NCBI GenBank assembly: GCA_024244705.1
Contig: JAAEOK010000085.1
Location: forward strand, 1-64,000
DNA from: Alphaproteobacteria bacterium
Lineage (GTDB): Bacteria; Pseudomonadota; Alphaproteobacteria; JAAEOK01
DNA length: 64,000 nt
Direction: 5' to 3'
Made by a program: the position numbers and the translations under genes. Of the stretch, positions 8,491 to 17,335 are shown one piece after another (position 1 is the first letter of the stretch; each line of letters starts with the position of its first letter). The notes under the pieces were generated by a model. The model was not told the origin of the DNA. It did no database searches and saw nothing but the letters and a program-made list of their open reading frames with translations.

Positions 8491-9903
8491 ATGACCAGCA
8501 GCGAGCTGTGGCGCCTCGGCGCCGTCGAGGCGGTGGCTCTGTTGCGGCGCCGCGAGATTGAACCACTCGATCTGATCGACGCAGCAATTGAGCGAATCGA
8601 GGACGTCGACCCAGTCGTCAACGCCTTGCCGATCCGGTGTTTCGATCGCGCCCGGGCGCAGGCGAAGGGGTTACCGCTTGCGTCCCGGGTCGACGATCCA
8701 CGCTACCTTTGCGGTCTGCCGATCGCGGTCAAGGACTACAATGATGTGGCCGGAGTTCGGACCACCTATGGGTCGCCGCTGAAAGCCGATCACGTTGCTG
8801 CGGTCTCGGATGCGACGGTGGCGCGGCTGGAAGCGAACGGCGCCATCCCGATCGCCAAGTCCAACGTCCCGGAATGGGCGGGCGGCCATACCTTCAACCC
8901 AGTCTTCGGCGTAACCCGCAATCCCTGGGATACGGCGCTCAGCGCGGGCGGATCCTCGGGTGGTTCCGCCGCCGCCCTGGCCGCGGGTCTGGTCTGGTTG
9001 GCAACCGGCAACGATCTCGGCGGCAGCCTGCGCACGCCGGCCGGCTTCAACGGAGTCGTTGGCCTGCGCCCCGGGCCGGGTCGGGTGCCGCGGGGCGCGC
9101 GCCTGTTACCATTCGACACACTTTGGGTCGAGGGGCCGATGGCGCGGAGTGTCGCCGACGTCGCGCTGATGCTCGACGCCGGGGCCGGCAGCGTGCCCGG
9201 CGACCCGCTGTCCTTCGATTCGGCTGGTCGGACCTTCGTCGACGCCCTGGAAGGGACCGAGTTGCCGCGCCGGGTCGCTTTCAGCGCCGATCTGGGCATT
9301 GTTCCGGTGGACCGGGAGGTCGCAGAAATCTGTCGGCGCGGGACAGAGGGATTCGCCGAAATCGGCGCCGAAGTCACCGACGCGGTCCCCGACTTCAGGG
9401 GCGCGCTCGATGCCTTTCAGACCCTCCGCGGTGTTCTCCTGGCGACGATGATGGGGCCGCTGCTGGAGCGCCACCGCGCGGAGATCGCGCCCGAGATCGT
9501 GGGCAACATCGAGCGCGGCTTTGCGGTGACGCCACAGGCGCTTCACGACGCCGAACGCGTGCGCCAGGACCTGTTCGGCCGAATGACCGACTTCTTCGCG
9601 CACTGCGACGTGCTGGTTTGTCCCGCGGCTTCTATTCCGCCGTTTCCCGTCGAACAGCGCTACGTCGAAGAAATCGATGGCATCGCCTGCAAGACCTACA
9701 TCGACTGGTTCGCTATCACCTTCGCCTTGACCCTAACCGCTTGTCCCATTGTCGTCATTCCGTCTGGCATGACTTCGGCGGGGCTGCCGGTCGGCATCCA
9801 AATCGTGGGCAGGCCGCGCGGCGAGGCGGCCTTGCTGCGTGCCGCCCATCGCATGGAGGAAGTCCTCCAGATCGCGCCGCGCCTACCGATCGATCCCCGC
9901 TAG
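8491..9903 (+). CDS. Amidase signature family hydrolase
   Basis: A 470-residue amidase of the Ser-cisSer-Lys family. The catalytic Lys lies in LPIAVKDYNDVAGVRTTYGS, and the Gly/Ser-rich signature AGGSSGGSAAALAAG with the downstream Ser in TGNDLGGSLRTPAGF gives the cis-Ser and nucleophile. Length is normal for the family (GatA, indoleacetamide hydrolase and nicotinamidase-like relatives). No gatB or gatC is adjacent, so it is a stand-alone amidase with unknown substrate rather than the tRNA amidotransferase. An upstream in-frame extension to 8356 is rejected because it runs antisense through the namZ promoter and has no family match. The gene is divergent from namZ. Confidence 0.88.
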   Translation: MTSSELWRLGAVEAVALLRRREIEPLDLIDAAIERIEDVDPVVNALPIRCFDRARAQAKGLPLASRVDDPRYLCGLPIAVKDYNDVAGVRTTYGSPLKADHVAAVSDATVARLEANGAIPIAKSNVPEWAGGHTFNPVFGVTRNPWDTALSAGGSSGGSAAALAAGLVWLATGNDLGGSLRTPAGFNGVVGLRPGPGRVPRGARLLPFDTLWVEGPMARSVADVALMLDAGAGSVPGDPLSFDSAGRTFVDALEGTELPRRVAFSADLGIVPVDREVAEICRRGTEGFAEIGAEVTDAVPDFRGALDAFQTLRGVLLATMMGPLLERHRAEIAPEIVGNIERGFAVTPQALHDAERVRQDLFGRMTDFFAHCDVLVCPAASIPPFPVEQRYVEEIDGIACKTYIDWFAITFALTLTACPIVVIPSGMTSAGLPVGIQIVGRPRGEAALLRAAHRMEEVLQIAPRLPIDPR

Positions 9904-9909
9904 TGGCGC

Positions 9910-10467
9910 TCAATCGGGATCGGTCCGCTCGAGTAGGCGGATCAGCGGCAGGTAGCCGTGTTCGGCCAGCATTGGCCCACGCTGCTTATACATGGCTTCG
10001 TGGCCGTGGACACCATGGCCTTCGAGCATGCGGTTCATGAAATTGAAGCAGCAGACGACCATGATCGTGTCATGCAGGGACTGCTCGTCCCAACCCGCGT
10101 CGAAGACCGATTGGGCGTCGCCGTCGGTCACGCCGGCGGGGTCTTCGGTGAGCTTGCGCGCGAGTCGCAGCAATGGTTTGAGCTTGTCGTCGACCCCGGA
10201 TGCGTCGATGTCGTCGATGATCGTGTCGACCGCCGCCGCGGCGATGCCGAGAGCCTTGGCCGTCTCCGCATGGACGCCGTGGCAATAGCTGCAATCGTTG
10301 AGACCGGAGACGTAGGCGGCGATTAGCTCGCGCTCGCCGGGGGAGAGCGGCGACGGCGCGCGCATGATCGATTCATGGACCTCCATCAACGCCTTTCCGG
10401 TGCGCGGGCTCATTTTCAGGATATCGGGAACGGTGGCGTCTTCGCCCAAGGTCCGGAAGCGCGGCAT
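9910..10467 (-). CDS. AhpD/carboxymuconolactone decarboxylase-like peroxidase-related protein
   Basis: A 185-residue alkylhydroperoxidase D-like protein. The redox motif CSYCHGVH, with a His three residues after the second Cys, matches the AhpD core, where the Cys pair reduces peroxides using a protein donor. It contains the usual helical repeat with LRLARKLTEDP. The start has a strong CCGAGGAGAA eight bases upstream. It converges on the amidase with six bases between stops. No AhpC partner is adjacent. A cytoplasmic antioxidant role is inferred from the family. Confidence 0.82.
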   Translation of the reverse strand: MPRFRTLGEDATVPDILKMSPRTGKALMEVHESIMRAPSPLSPGERELIAAYVSGLNDCSYCHGVHAETAKALGIAAAAVDTIIDDIDASGVDDKLKPLLRLARKLTEDPAGVTDGDAQSVFDAGWDEQSLHDTIMVVCCFNFMNRMLEGHGVHGHEAMYKQRGPMLAEHGYLPLIRLLERTDPD

Positions 10468-10508
10468 CGTGGTTCTCCTCGGATTTCGTATTGTGACGCG
10501 ATCGCCGC

Positions 10509-12455
10509 TTATTCCGGCAGTCCGGCGGCACGCAAAGCGTCAGTGTAGCGATCCAGATCCTCCTTGGAACGGAAGGGCATGCCCCGGGTATAGGATCGGA
10601 TTGCGAAATCAGGTCGTATGTCGAGAATTTGCTGTGCTGCGCGCTGGGCGTCCGCCGTCCGACCGGCGTCCTGATAGGCGAATGCGATGGTGACTGTGTT
10701 CGACGACCGCAGGGTATCGTTTTCGGCCCGCTCGATGCCGTCCTGAGACCACTCCACGGCGAGCTTGGCTTCCCCTTTGAAGGCATAGTTCCGCGCCATG
10801 TAAAGCGAATACCAGCTTGGATAGACCGGACTCAGGTGCATTGCCTTTTGCAGAAGCCCGATCGATTCGTCGTAATTGCGATCGTAAAATTGGATCAAGG
10901 CATTGATCGCCAGCAGGTTCGCATTGTTGGGGCCGAGCGCCGCGGCCCGGTTGCCGGTCCTTTCAGCGACATCGAAATCGCCCCGAATCTGATAGATGTA
11001 GGCTTCGACCATCAGCAATTCGGCCTTTTCGGCATCGGTCATGACGCCATCCATCGCGGCGGCTTGGCGAAGGATATCGGCCGCCATTTCGAGCGAGGCT
11101 TCCTTCGATCCCGATAACCCCCACTGAGCGTCGATGATATGGGTCTGGGCCTCGAGCAGCAGTGCCTGCCGATAACCCGGATCGAGTTTGAGGATCTGTC
11201 GGACCAGACGCCGGGTCTCGACCATCGCCCCCCTGGTGAATCGGCGATATGTGCCCTCGGCCTGCAACAGCAGAAGATAGGCATCGACGTTGGTGGTGCC
11301 GGTTCCCCTCACCACTGCCTGATCGCCTTCGGTCAATTGAACCTGGAGCGACACCAGCACCTTGAGGGCGATCTCATCTTGGATCGCGAATATGTCGTCC
11401 AGAGCGCGGTCATAGCGCTGGGTCCACACATAATTCCCGGTCGTCCCATCGATCAACTCGACGGTAGCGCGCACACGCCCGTTCGATTCCTGCAGCGTGC
11501 CGTCGAGGATATAGCGAACGCCCAACGCCTTGCTGGTCTCCCGGGGGTCGGTCCTTTCGCCCTGATAAGCGTGGGTCGCACTGCGATTGATGACGAACAG
11601 GGTCGGCACCTGACCGAGGGCGGTGATAAGGGCCGCCGTCATGCTGTGGGCGAGCATGGCGGTATGTTCGCCCGGCGTGAGGCTCTCGAACGGCATCACT
11701 GCGATCGAAGGCTGATCGGGGAGTGGAAGTTCAGCGGTGGCTCCGGGGCCGCGCCCTTCTGTGGGTGTCCACGGTGCCCACCAAACGAGGCCTCCGGCCA
11801 GCAACAAGACGATGACAATGCCTGCTGCCGCAACCCATGTTGAAAGGGACCGCCGAGCGGTCGAAATCCCCGTTTTCGGCGTGACCTCGGAGGCGGGCGT
11901 GGAGACCCGCTGGCTTGCCGTAGCAAACGCGGCGGCCTTGTCATCGAGTGCGATACCATAGCCGTCCGTTGGCGCCGGCTCGGCATTGGTCCTCGGGCCG
12001 GTCAGGGACGACAGATTGAGGTCGGAGTTTTCGGCGATGTCGTCACGAACCCGCCCGGATATGGCGATTCCTCCGAGATCCGCCAGTTCGGTCAGGTTCT
12101 CGGCCGTAGTCACCGGCTCCCCCTGAACGGTGCCGCCCGCGTCCGAAATGTCGCCGTGATCGATACCGATTCGGTATTGGAGCTGCCGGTCCTCGCGCAA
12201 GGGCCGGTTGCGAACCCGCATCGTCGATTGCATGTCGATGGAGAAAGCGACAGCATCTTCGGCCGACTTGAATTCGATCAACACGCGACCGTCGAGCATC
12301 CGAGCAATCCGACCATGAAATTTCGCGGCGCGGGGTTCGATGACCTCCAATTTGCACGCCTTCAGAGATTTCATCGTACGACGGGGCTCCACTCGCACGA
12401 GACGCGAATAGCCCAAAATATTGGCGGCAAGAATCGTGGCGTGCCGAGATTGCAA
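10509..12455 (-). CDS. Degenerate class III cyclase domain, membrane segment, TolB-like and TPR protein
   Basis: A 648-residue membrane protein. Residues 5-140 resemble a class III nucleotide cyclase domain (ILAANILGYSRL; RMLDGRVLIEF; YRIGIDHGDI), but the first metal-binding Asp is Asn12, so catalysis is doubtful. A membrane helix spans about 206-226. A TolB N-domain-like region starts near residue 250 (IAVMPFESL) and includes LGVRYILDGTLQ. TPR-like helical repeats fill residues 380-620. This layout is common in alphaproteobacterial orphan cyclase-like proteins. It is divergent from the kinase/TolB/TPR protein, with which it shares the last two modules, suggesting joint function or duplication. 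It may bind nucleotide as a sensor instead of making cAMP (inference). Confidence 0.78.
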   Translation of the reverse strand: MQSRHATILAANILGYSRLVRVEPRRTMKSLKACKLEVIEPRAAKFHGRIARMLDGRVLIEFKSAEDAVAFSIDMQSTMRVRNRPLREDRQLQYRIGIDHGDISDAGGTVQGEPVTTAENLTELADLGGIAISGRVRDDIAENSDLNLSSLTGPRTNAEPAPTDGYGIALDDKAAAFATASQRVSTPASEVTPKTGISTARRSLSTWVAAAGIVIVLLLAGGLVWWAPWTPTEGRGPGATAELPLPDQPSIAVMPFESLTPGEHTAMLAHSMTAALITALGQVPTLFVINRSATHAYQGERTDPRETSKALGVRYILDGTLQESNGRVRATVELIDGTTGNYVWTQRYDRALDDIFAIQDEIALKVLVSLQVQLTEGDQAVVRGTGTTNVDAYLLLLQAEGTYRRFTRGAMVETRRLVRQILKLDPGYRQALLLEAQTHIIDAQWGLSGSKEASLEMAADILRQAAAMDGVMTDAEKAELLMVEAYIYQIRGDFDVAERTGNRAAALGPNNANLLAINALIQFYDRNYDESIGLLQKAMHLSPVYPSWYSLYMARNYAFKGEAKLAVEWSQDGIERAENDTLRSSNTVTIAFAYQDAGRTADAQRAAQQILDIRPDFAIRSYTRGMPFRSKEDLDRYTDALRAAGLPE

Positions 12456-12625
12456 ATCGGACCTCCCTTGCGCCGGAGATTATCGAAGCGCGGCGAAATA
12501 ATCTATCCGCGCCGGATGGTGGCCAGGCTACTGAACAGGCCGCGCGCGGCCCGTGCCGACCCGCGGTCGGGGCCGGCCGTTGGCCGATTTGGCCGATCCC
12601 GATGTCCACCCATGTGTAATCTCTT

Positions 12626-15328
12626 TTGCCATATGAGCGGGCTTTTCGGTATAACCCCCACTCGGCGGGCCGGGCGTCCGTAACAAGGCTTTTCGAACCG
12701 AATCCGCGGCGGGTCGCCGCCGCGTGCAATCGAGAACGCAGGCGGGTCGAGTTGAAGAGACAGAAAACATCAAGCCAATCCGGCGACCGGTCGACTCTTC
12801 CCTGGCCCGAGGAATACCGGGCTTTCGAGCCCGTCATCCGCGACCAATGGGGCGTTCAGGGCGAGATCTATCTGAATCGATTGTTGAGCGGGAAATCCGG
12901 TGCCGCGGTCTATTCGGTTGATATTACGGCCAAGGATTTCGCCGGCCAGGCCATTCTCAAGTTCGACCGCGTATCTTCCGCGGATTGGTCGGAAGAGAGG
13001 GAATTCGAGCGCCATCGGCGGGCTTTCGAGGTCGATCCGGACTACGCCCAAGAGCATTTGCCGCGAGTCGTGCATGCCCTGCACCATGGCGAGGATACGG
13101 CCATCCTATCGACCATCGCGGCGCGCGGGCTCGAATACGCTACGCCGTGGGCCGACTGCGCCCACAAACCGCAAGTAAACATCGCCCGACGCCTATCCGC
13201 GGACCTGCTGGAGTGCTGGAACCCGAACTACCGGCTCGATCCGGAGATGCTGGAGCCGGTCAATCTCTTGGAGAGTTGGCTCGACTATCGCCTCGATTCG
13301 GACGAGGGCGGTAAGATCCACGAGTTTCTCGGCGAGGATTGCGGCCTGCCGCCGGAGGAGCCGACTTACATTTTCGAGGGCCAGTCCTATCCCAACCCAT
13401 TGGCCTTCGCGAAAAACGTCGTCCCGTTGAAGCGCGAAACTATTTGCATTCGCGGCATTCGCGGCAACTTTCATGGCGACTTGCATGGCTACAATATCTT
13501 GATTTCCAAGCCATCCGCCGCCAAGCCCAAGTACTACCTCATCGATCTCGACTTCTATCGTGACGATGGGTTCCTCTTTTTCGATCATGCCTATCTCGAG
13601 CTGACCTATTTGATCCAGGGACGGGCGCAGGCTACGCCGGATCACTGGGCGTCGATCCTCGGCAATCTGAGCCGGCAGCGGGCGGCCGCCCAAAGGGCCG
13701 GTCTCACCGGCGACGATATGGGTCTCGTTCAACTGGTCCACACGATCCGCCGGGAGGTCGGCGGCTGGATCGACCGTCATGAACCCAATCGGCTCTCCTA
13801 TCTAGAGAGCCAATATTTGCTCGCGCGAATCGCCGCGGGCTTGGCTTTGGTGCACCAGAAGCGGCCCCACGCCAGCCGTTGCATGGCATTGACCTATGCG
13901 GCGGCGAACGTCGCCGACTATTTGCGGCTTCATCGCCTCGATTGGCCAAAACATGGGCCGGAACTCTCGTTTCGACCGCCGGACAGCGGCATGGATACCG
14001 AAGGTTCGCGCGCGGGTGCGACAGCCGCCGGTCGGCCCGGTTCCGGTTCCGCCGCCATTGCGACGGCGGAACCATTGCCTCTTAAGCCGGCGGTCGCGGT
14101 GCTACCCTTTGAATTTCTCGGTGCCGAGACCGACCACGAGTACATCGCCGATGGCATAGGCGACGAGTTGATTGCCGAGCTTTCCCGTATCGATTGGTTG
14201 ATGGTCATCGCGCGTACCTCCAGCTTCGCCTACAAGGGGCGGGATCTTGGCGTGAAGAAGATCGGGCAGGAGCTCGGCGTAGACTACATTGTCGAAGGAA
14301 CGGTTCGCGAAACCGGACGCCATCTTCGGGTGACGGCACAGCTTAGTGGGGCTCATGATTCGCGGCAGATCTGGTCGGATCGCTACGACCTGGACCTCGA
14401 TGTCGACGACATCTTCATCCTGCAGGATGAAATCGCACGAGCGGTCGCCTACACCATCGACAACAGGATTTGGGATAAAGAAAGCGACCGCGCCCGGCGC
14501 AAGGCGCCAGAGAACCTAGACGCCTGGGAACTTTACATGCGCGCCGCATGGCATTTCTATCAATTTACCGACGACGGCGATGCGGAGGCCACGAAATTCG
14601 CCAACGACGCCGTCGCGCGTTGGCCGCAATACGCTCCGCCATATGCGCTGCTCGCCTTTCTCGCTACGCGAGCGGTGCTGAGAGGCAAGGCGGAACATCC
14701 TGTGAAAAACATGATGCGGGCGAACGAATATGCCTTGAAAGCAGTCGGGCTGGATCACGACAGCAGCGTTGCTCACAACGCCCTGTCCCGCGTCTATATG
14801 ATGGAGGGGCGGCACGATTTGGCGGTCACCGAGGCGGAATCGGCCGTCGCGCTCGATCCCAACTCTTCGAGCGCCTATCTCAGCTTGGCGGCCGTGTTGC
14901 TCGTTGGTGGAAGGGCGGCCGAGGCGCTGCCAACGCTCAATATGTCGATCCGCCTGAGCCCCAAGAGTCCACTACAGCCGGTCAAGCTTTTCATCAAGAC
15001 GATGTGTCTGTTCATGCTCGGCAAATATGAGGAGGCCGAGGAAGCGGCGCGCCTTGCGATCAAGGAACGGAATGTATTGCCGGTCGATTACCTCGGTCTG
15101 GCGCTCGCCCTTGTCGGACAGGACCGGCTTGCCGAGGCCCATGCCGCCATAGACAAGGCGCGAGAAATGCGGCCCGAATGGAGCATCGCCCATCTGACTG
15201 CGAGTGTGGAGAGCTTGGACAAGGAGTACGTGGCCACGGTGATCGAAGGGTTGGAGAAAGCCGGATTGCCGGCCAACAGCCCGTCGCCGGGCGGCCCGGT
15301 ACAAGACGAGCCCGCGAAACGGTCGTGA
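12626..15328 (+). CDS. APH-like kinase domain fused to TolB-like and TPR modules
   Basis: Up to 900 residues. The region about 65-440 looks like an aminoglycoside-phosphotransferase/TCAD-type kinase fold: a nucleotide-loop region GKSGAAVYSVDI and a Lys in QAILKFDR; then a catalytic HGDLHGYNILI at residue 283 and a metal-binding LIDLDFY near 308. From about 487 a TolB-like domain begins (VAVLPFEFLG, LGVDYIVEGTVRE), followed by TPR repeats to the end. No membrane helix is visible. The start is uncertain: ATG 12626 gives 42 residues of low-complexity Arg-rich sequence before the conserved part, and a TTG at 12752 could be used instead. The gene is divergent from the cyclase-like gene sharing the same C-terminal modules. 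I know of no named protein with this exact order. Confidence 0.75.
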   Translation: MPYERAFRYNPHSAGRASVTRLFEPNPRRVAAACNRERRRVELKRQKTSSQSGDRSTLPWPEEYRAFEPVIRDQWGVQGEIYLNRLLSGKSGAAVYSVDITAKDFAGQAILKFDRVSSADWSEEREFERHRRAFEVDPDYAQEHLPRVVHALHHGEDTAILSTIAARGLEYATPWADCAHKPQVNIARRLSADLLECWNPNYRLDPEMLEPVNLLESWLDYRLDSDEGGKIHEFLGEDCGLPPEEPTYIFEGQSYPNPLAFAKNVVPLKRETICIRGIRGNFHGDLHGYNILISKPSAAKPKYYLIDLDFYRDDGFLFFDHAYLELTYLIQGRAQATPDHWASILGNLSRQRAAAQRAGLTGDDMGLVQLVHTIRREVGGWIDRHEPNRLSYLESQYLLARIAAGLALVHQKRPHASRCMALTYAAANVADYLRLHRLDWPKHGPELSFRPPDSGMDTEGSRAGATAAGRPGSGSAAIATAEPLPLKPAVAVLPFEFLGAETDHEYIADGIGDELIAELSRIDWLMVIARTSSFAYKGRDLGVKKIGQELGVDYIVEGTVRETGRHLRVTAQLSGAHDSRQIWSDRYDLDLDVDDIFILQDEIARAVAYTIDNRIWDKESDRARRKAPENLDAWELYMRAAWHFYQFTDDGDAEATKFANDAVARWPQYAPPYALLAFLATRAVLRGKAEHPVKNMMRANEYALKAVGLDHDSSVAHNALSRVYMMEGRHDLAVTEAESAVALDPNSSSAYLSLAAVLLVGGRAAEALPTLNMSIRLSPKSPLQPVKLFIKTMCLFMLGKYEEAEEAARLAIKERNVLPVDYLGLALALVGQDRLAEAHAAIDKAREMRPEWSIAHLTASVESLDKEYVATVIEGLEKAGLPANSPSPGGPVQDEPAKRS

Positions 15329-15338
15329 ACAACGCATT

Positions 15339-15836
15339 CTACTTTGCCGCCAGATCCGCCCATGTCTCCCAGTCGATCGCGCGGCCCGGAAAGGCGGGGC
15401 GGGCGAACGGCCACGCCGTGGCGAGCCAATCCCGCACCGTCACGTAGAGATGATCGTCGAGGCCGGTATCGGCCTCCGACTGACGCACCCACAACATGAC
15501 GTCGACGTCGTGCGCGGCCTTACGCGAGGGATATAGGTAGACGCTACCAAGAACCCAGCTCTCGTCCAAGCTGACCACCGTATAGGCGAAGGAAGTGCGG
15601 TTGCGGAACTCGGTCTGATGCCAAGCCAGTTCGGTCAAATTCTGCTCCAGGGTCAGGCCGTCGGGCCAAGTGTCCTCCGGCCCGAAGACGATTCCGCGCA
15701 GCCGGTCGGCGCTGGTCATGACCGCGTCGAAATCCTTGACCGCGTCGTGGATTGTCAAGGGGCGTAGGCAAAGGCGGTCGGTCTCGAGTCGTTCCGGCAC
15801 GTCGAATCCCTCGGGAACCAGGGGCAGAGCATACAT
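15339..15836 (-). CDS. GNAT-family N-acetyltransferase
   Basis: A 165-residue protein opening with the ETDRLCLRPLTIHDA strand typical of RimJ/L-like GNAT enzymes, followed by the substrate-site region and VLGSVYLYPS, the beta4 strand of the fold. The C-terminal half is less typical: the pyrophosphate-binding Q/RxxGxG/A loop is not clear, so activity is uncertain. The start at 15836 is preferred over an upstream ATG at 15944 because AAAGGAA precedes it by seven bases and the upstream extension overlaps the next gene. It converges on the kinase-TPR gene. Confidence 0.68.
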   Translation of the reverse strand: MYALPLVPEGFDVPERLETDRLCLRPLTIHDAVKDFDAVMTSADRLRGIVFGPEDTWPDGLTLEQNLTELAWHQTEFRNRTSFAYTVVSLDESWVLGSVYLYPSRKAAHDVDVMLWVRQSEADTGLDDHLYVTVRDWLATAWPFARPAFPGRAIDWETWADLAAK

Positions 15837-15942
15837 CGGCGTTCCTTTCGCAGTGTTCCGGTCGCGGGAGACTGGCACAGCGGGTTGCCAGGCAATAGGG
15901 TGAAACGGCTTACCGATCGGCGACAAGAGGATCGCGTTTGTC

Positions 15943-17103
15943 ATGCCTCAGTGCAACGAACGGCTGCGGCCGGAAACCATCGCCGCCAAAGCGGCCAGCC
16001 ACATCGATGCCGCGACCGGCGGCCTGGTGCCGCCGATTCAACCATCGACAACCTATGCCCGCGACGATGCTTACCGGCTGTTGAACCCGGACCACATTTA
16101 TGGTCGCGACGATCTTCCGATCTATCGTATCGTCGAGAATGTGATCGCCGCGCTCGATGGCGCCGCCGCCGCGCTTGTGCTGCCCTCCGGCATGGCCGCG
16201 ATTGCCGCCTTGTTTCGAACCGTCCCGGACGGCGGCGCGGTGGCGGTGCAGCGAAATATCTACTTCGGCACAACGCAATGGGTGCGCGCGCATTGTGGCC
16301 GCCATGGCATCACGTTCGCCGAATTTGACGGCACGGATGCGGGGCATGTCGCCACGGTCGTAGATCAGGCCCGCCCCGATCTGGTGCTGATCGAAACGCC
16401 ATCCAATCCCTGGCTCGAAATCGTCGACGTTGCCCGCGCCGCGGAGGCGGCCCATCGGATTGGAGCGCAGCTCGTCGTCGACTCGACGGCGGCGACCCCG
16501 GTGCTGTCGCGGCCGCTCGAATGGGGCGCCGATTATATCGTCCATTCCGCGACCAAAGCCCTCAACGGACACAGCGATGTTTTCGCCGGCGCAATCGCCG
16601 CGGCCGCGGAAGACGACCGCTGGGCGGCGATCAAGGCGGACCGGCGAGAGACCGGTGCGCTTCTCGGACCGTTCGAGGCCTGGCTGCTGGTGCGCGGTCT
16701 GCGCACTCTGGCCGTGCGCGTCGAGCGGGCAAGCGCGAATGCGCAGGCCATCGCCGACTTCCTTGCCAGTCATCGCAGGGTCGGGGCGGTCCATTATCCG
16801 GGCCTGCCGGGTCACCCCAACCACGATGTCGCGAAACGCCAAATGACCGGCGGTTTCGGCTATCTGTTGTCGTTCCAAATCGATGGCGATGGCCCGGCGA
16901 CGGTGGCGGTTGCCAATAATCTGCGCACAATCGTTCGAGCGACCTCGCTCGGCGGAGTCGAAACGATGATCGAGCATCGTCACACCATCGAAGGCGACGT
17001 CAGCGACATGCCCGAAAACCTGCTTCGGCTGTCGGTCGGCATTGAGCATGTCGACGACCTGATCGACGATCTGCGGCAGGCGCTCGACGGGCCCGTGGGC
17101 TGA
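15943..17103 (+). CDS. Cys/Met metabolism PLP-dependent enzyme (cystathionine gamma-synthase/lyase-like)
   Basis: A 386-residue fold-type I PLP enzyme. The Schiff-base Lys is Lys205 in HSATKALNGHSD; other family marks are the early YGRDDLPI, LPSGMAAIAAL, ETPSNPWLEIVD and the C-terminal RLSVGIEHVDDLIDDL. These place it in the cystathionine gamma-synthase, beta-lyase, gamma-lyase and homocysteine synthase group; substrate cannot be assigned from motifs. No met or cys genes flank it. It begins just upstream of the divergent GNAT gene and is followed by a hairpin region. Confidence 0.85.
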   Translation: MPQCNERLRPETIAAKAASHIDAATGGLVPPIQPSTTYARDDAYRLLNPDHIYGRDDLPIYRIVENVIAALDGAAAALVLPSGMAAIAALFRTVPDGGAVAVQRNIYFGTTQWVRAHCGRHGITFAEFDGTDAGHVATVVDQARPDLVLIETPSNPWLEIVDVARAAEAAHRIGAQLVVDSTAATPVLSRPLEWGADYIVHSATKALNGHSDVFAGAIAAAAEDDRWAAIKADRRETGALLGPFEAWLLVRGLRTLAVRVERASANAQAIADFLASHRRVGAVHYPGLPGHPNHDVAKRQMTGGFGYLLSFQIDGDGPATVAVANNLRTIVRATSLGGVETMIEHRHTIEGDVSDMPENLLRLSVGIEHVDDLIDDLRQALDGPVG

Positions 17104-17192
17104 CCCGGAGACGGGGTTTGTGTCGCGTGCCCCGCCCAAAGCGGCGATTTCTTGATATTTTCTAAACTTTTCGGTGTTACCGTTTTCAAGAG

Positions 17193-17264
17193 ATGTTGCG
17201 GTAGCGGAGCTTTCGTCACGATGGCGTCGGCTCTACCTCACACACCCGATGGTTGCCGCAACAT
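17193..17264. repeat. 13-bp inverted repeat between convergent genes
   Basis: ATGTTGCGGTAGC at 17193-17205 can pair with GGTTGCCGCAACAT at 17251-17264, with two G-T wobbles and a loop of about 45 bases. It lies in the 232-base gap between the PLP enzyme and the GTPase gene, upstream of a second, terminator-like hairpin. It may form an RNA structure, but no ORF or known RNA family is apparent. Confidence 0.45.
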
Positions 17265-17300
17265 ATCCGAGACAAGACACCTCCCTGTTCTTGTAAACTT

Positions 17301-17331
17301 GCCGGGGCTTCGGCCCCGGCATTCTCTCTTT
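17301..17331 (+). terminator. Hairpin terminator
   Basis: GCCGGGGC-TTCG-GCCCCGGC is a perfect eight-base-pair stem with a stable TTCG tetraloop, followed by ATTCTCTCTTTC. The pyrimidine-rich tail is only moderately U-rich. It sits between converging genes and could serve either strand. Confidence 0.65.
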
Positions 17332-17335
17332 CAAC

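Noticed and set aside
8874-10040. 388-codon plus-strand frame overlapping the amidase
   Set aside because: It is out of frame with the amidase, Arg-rich and crosses into the convergent AhpD-like gene.
15910-17139. 409-codon minus-strand frame
   Set aside because: It is antisense to the PLP enzyme, whose Lys205 and family motifs are unambiguous.
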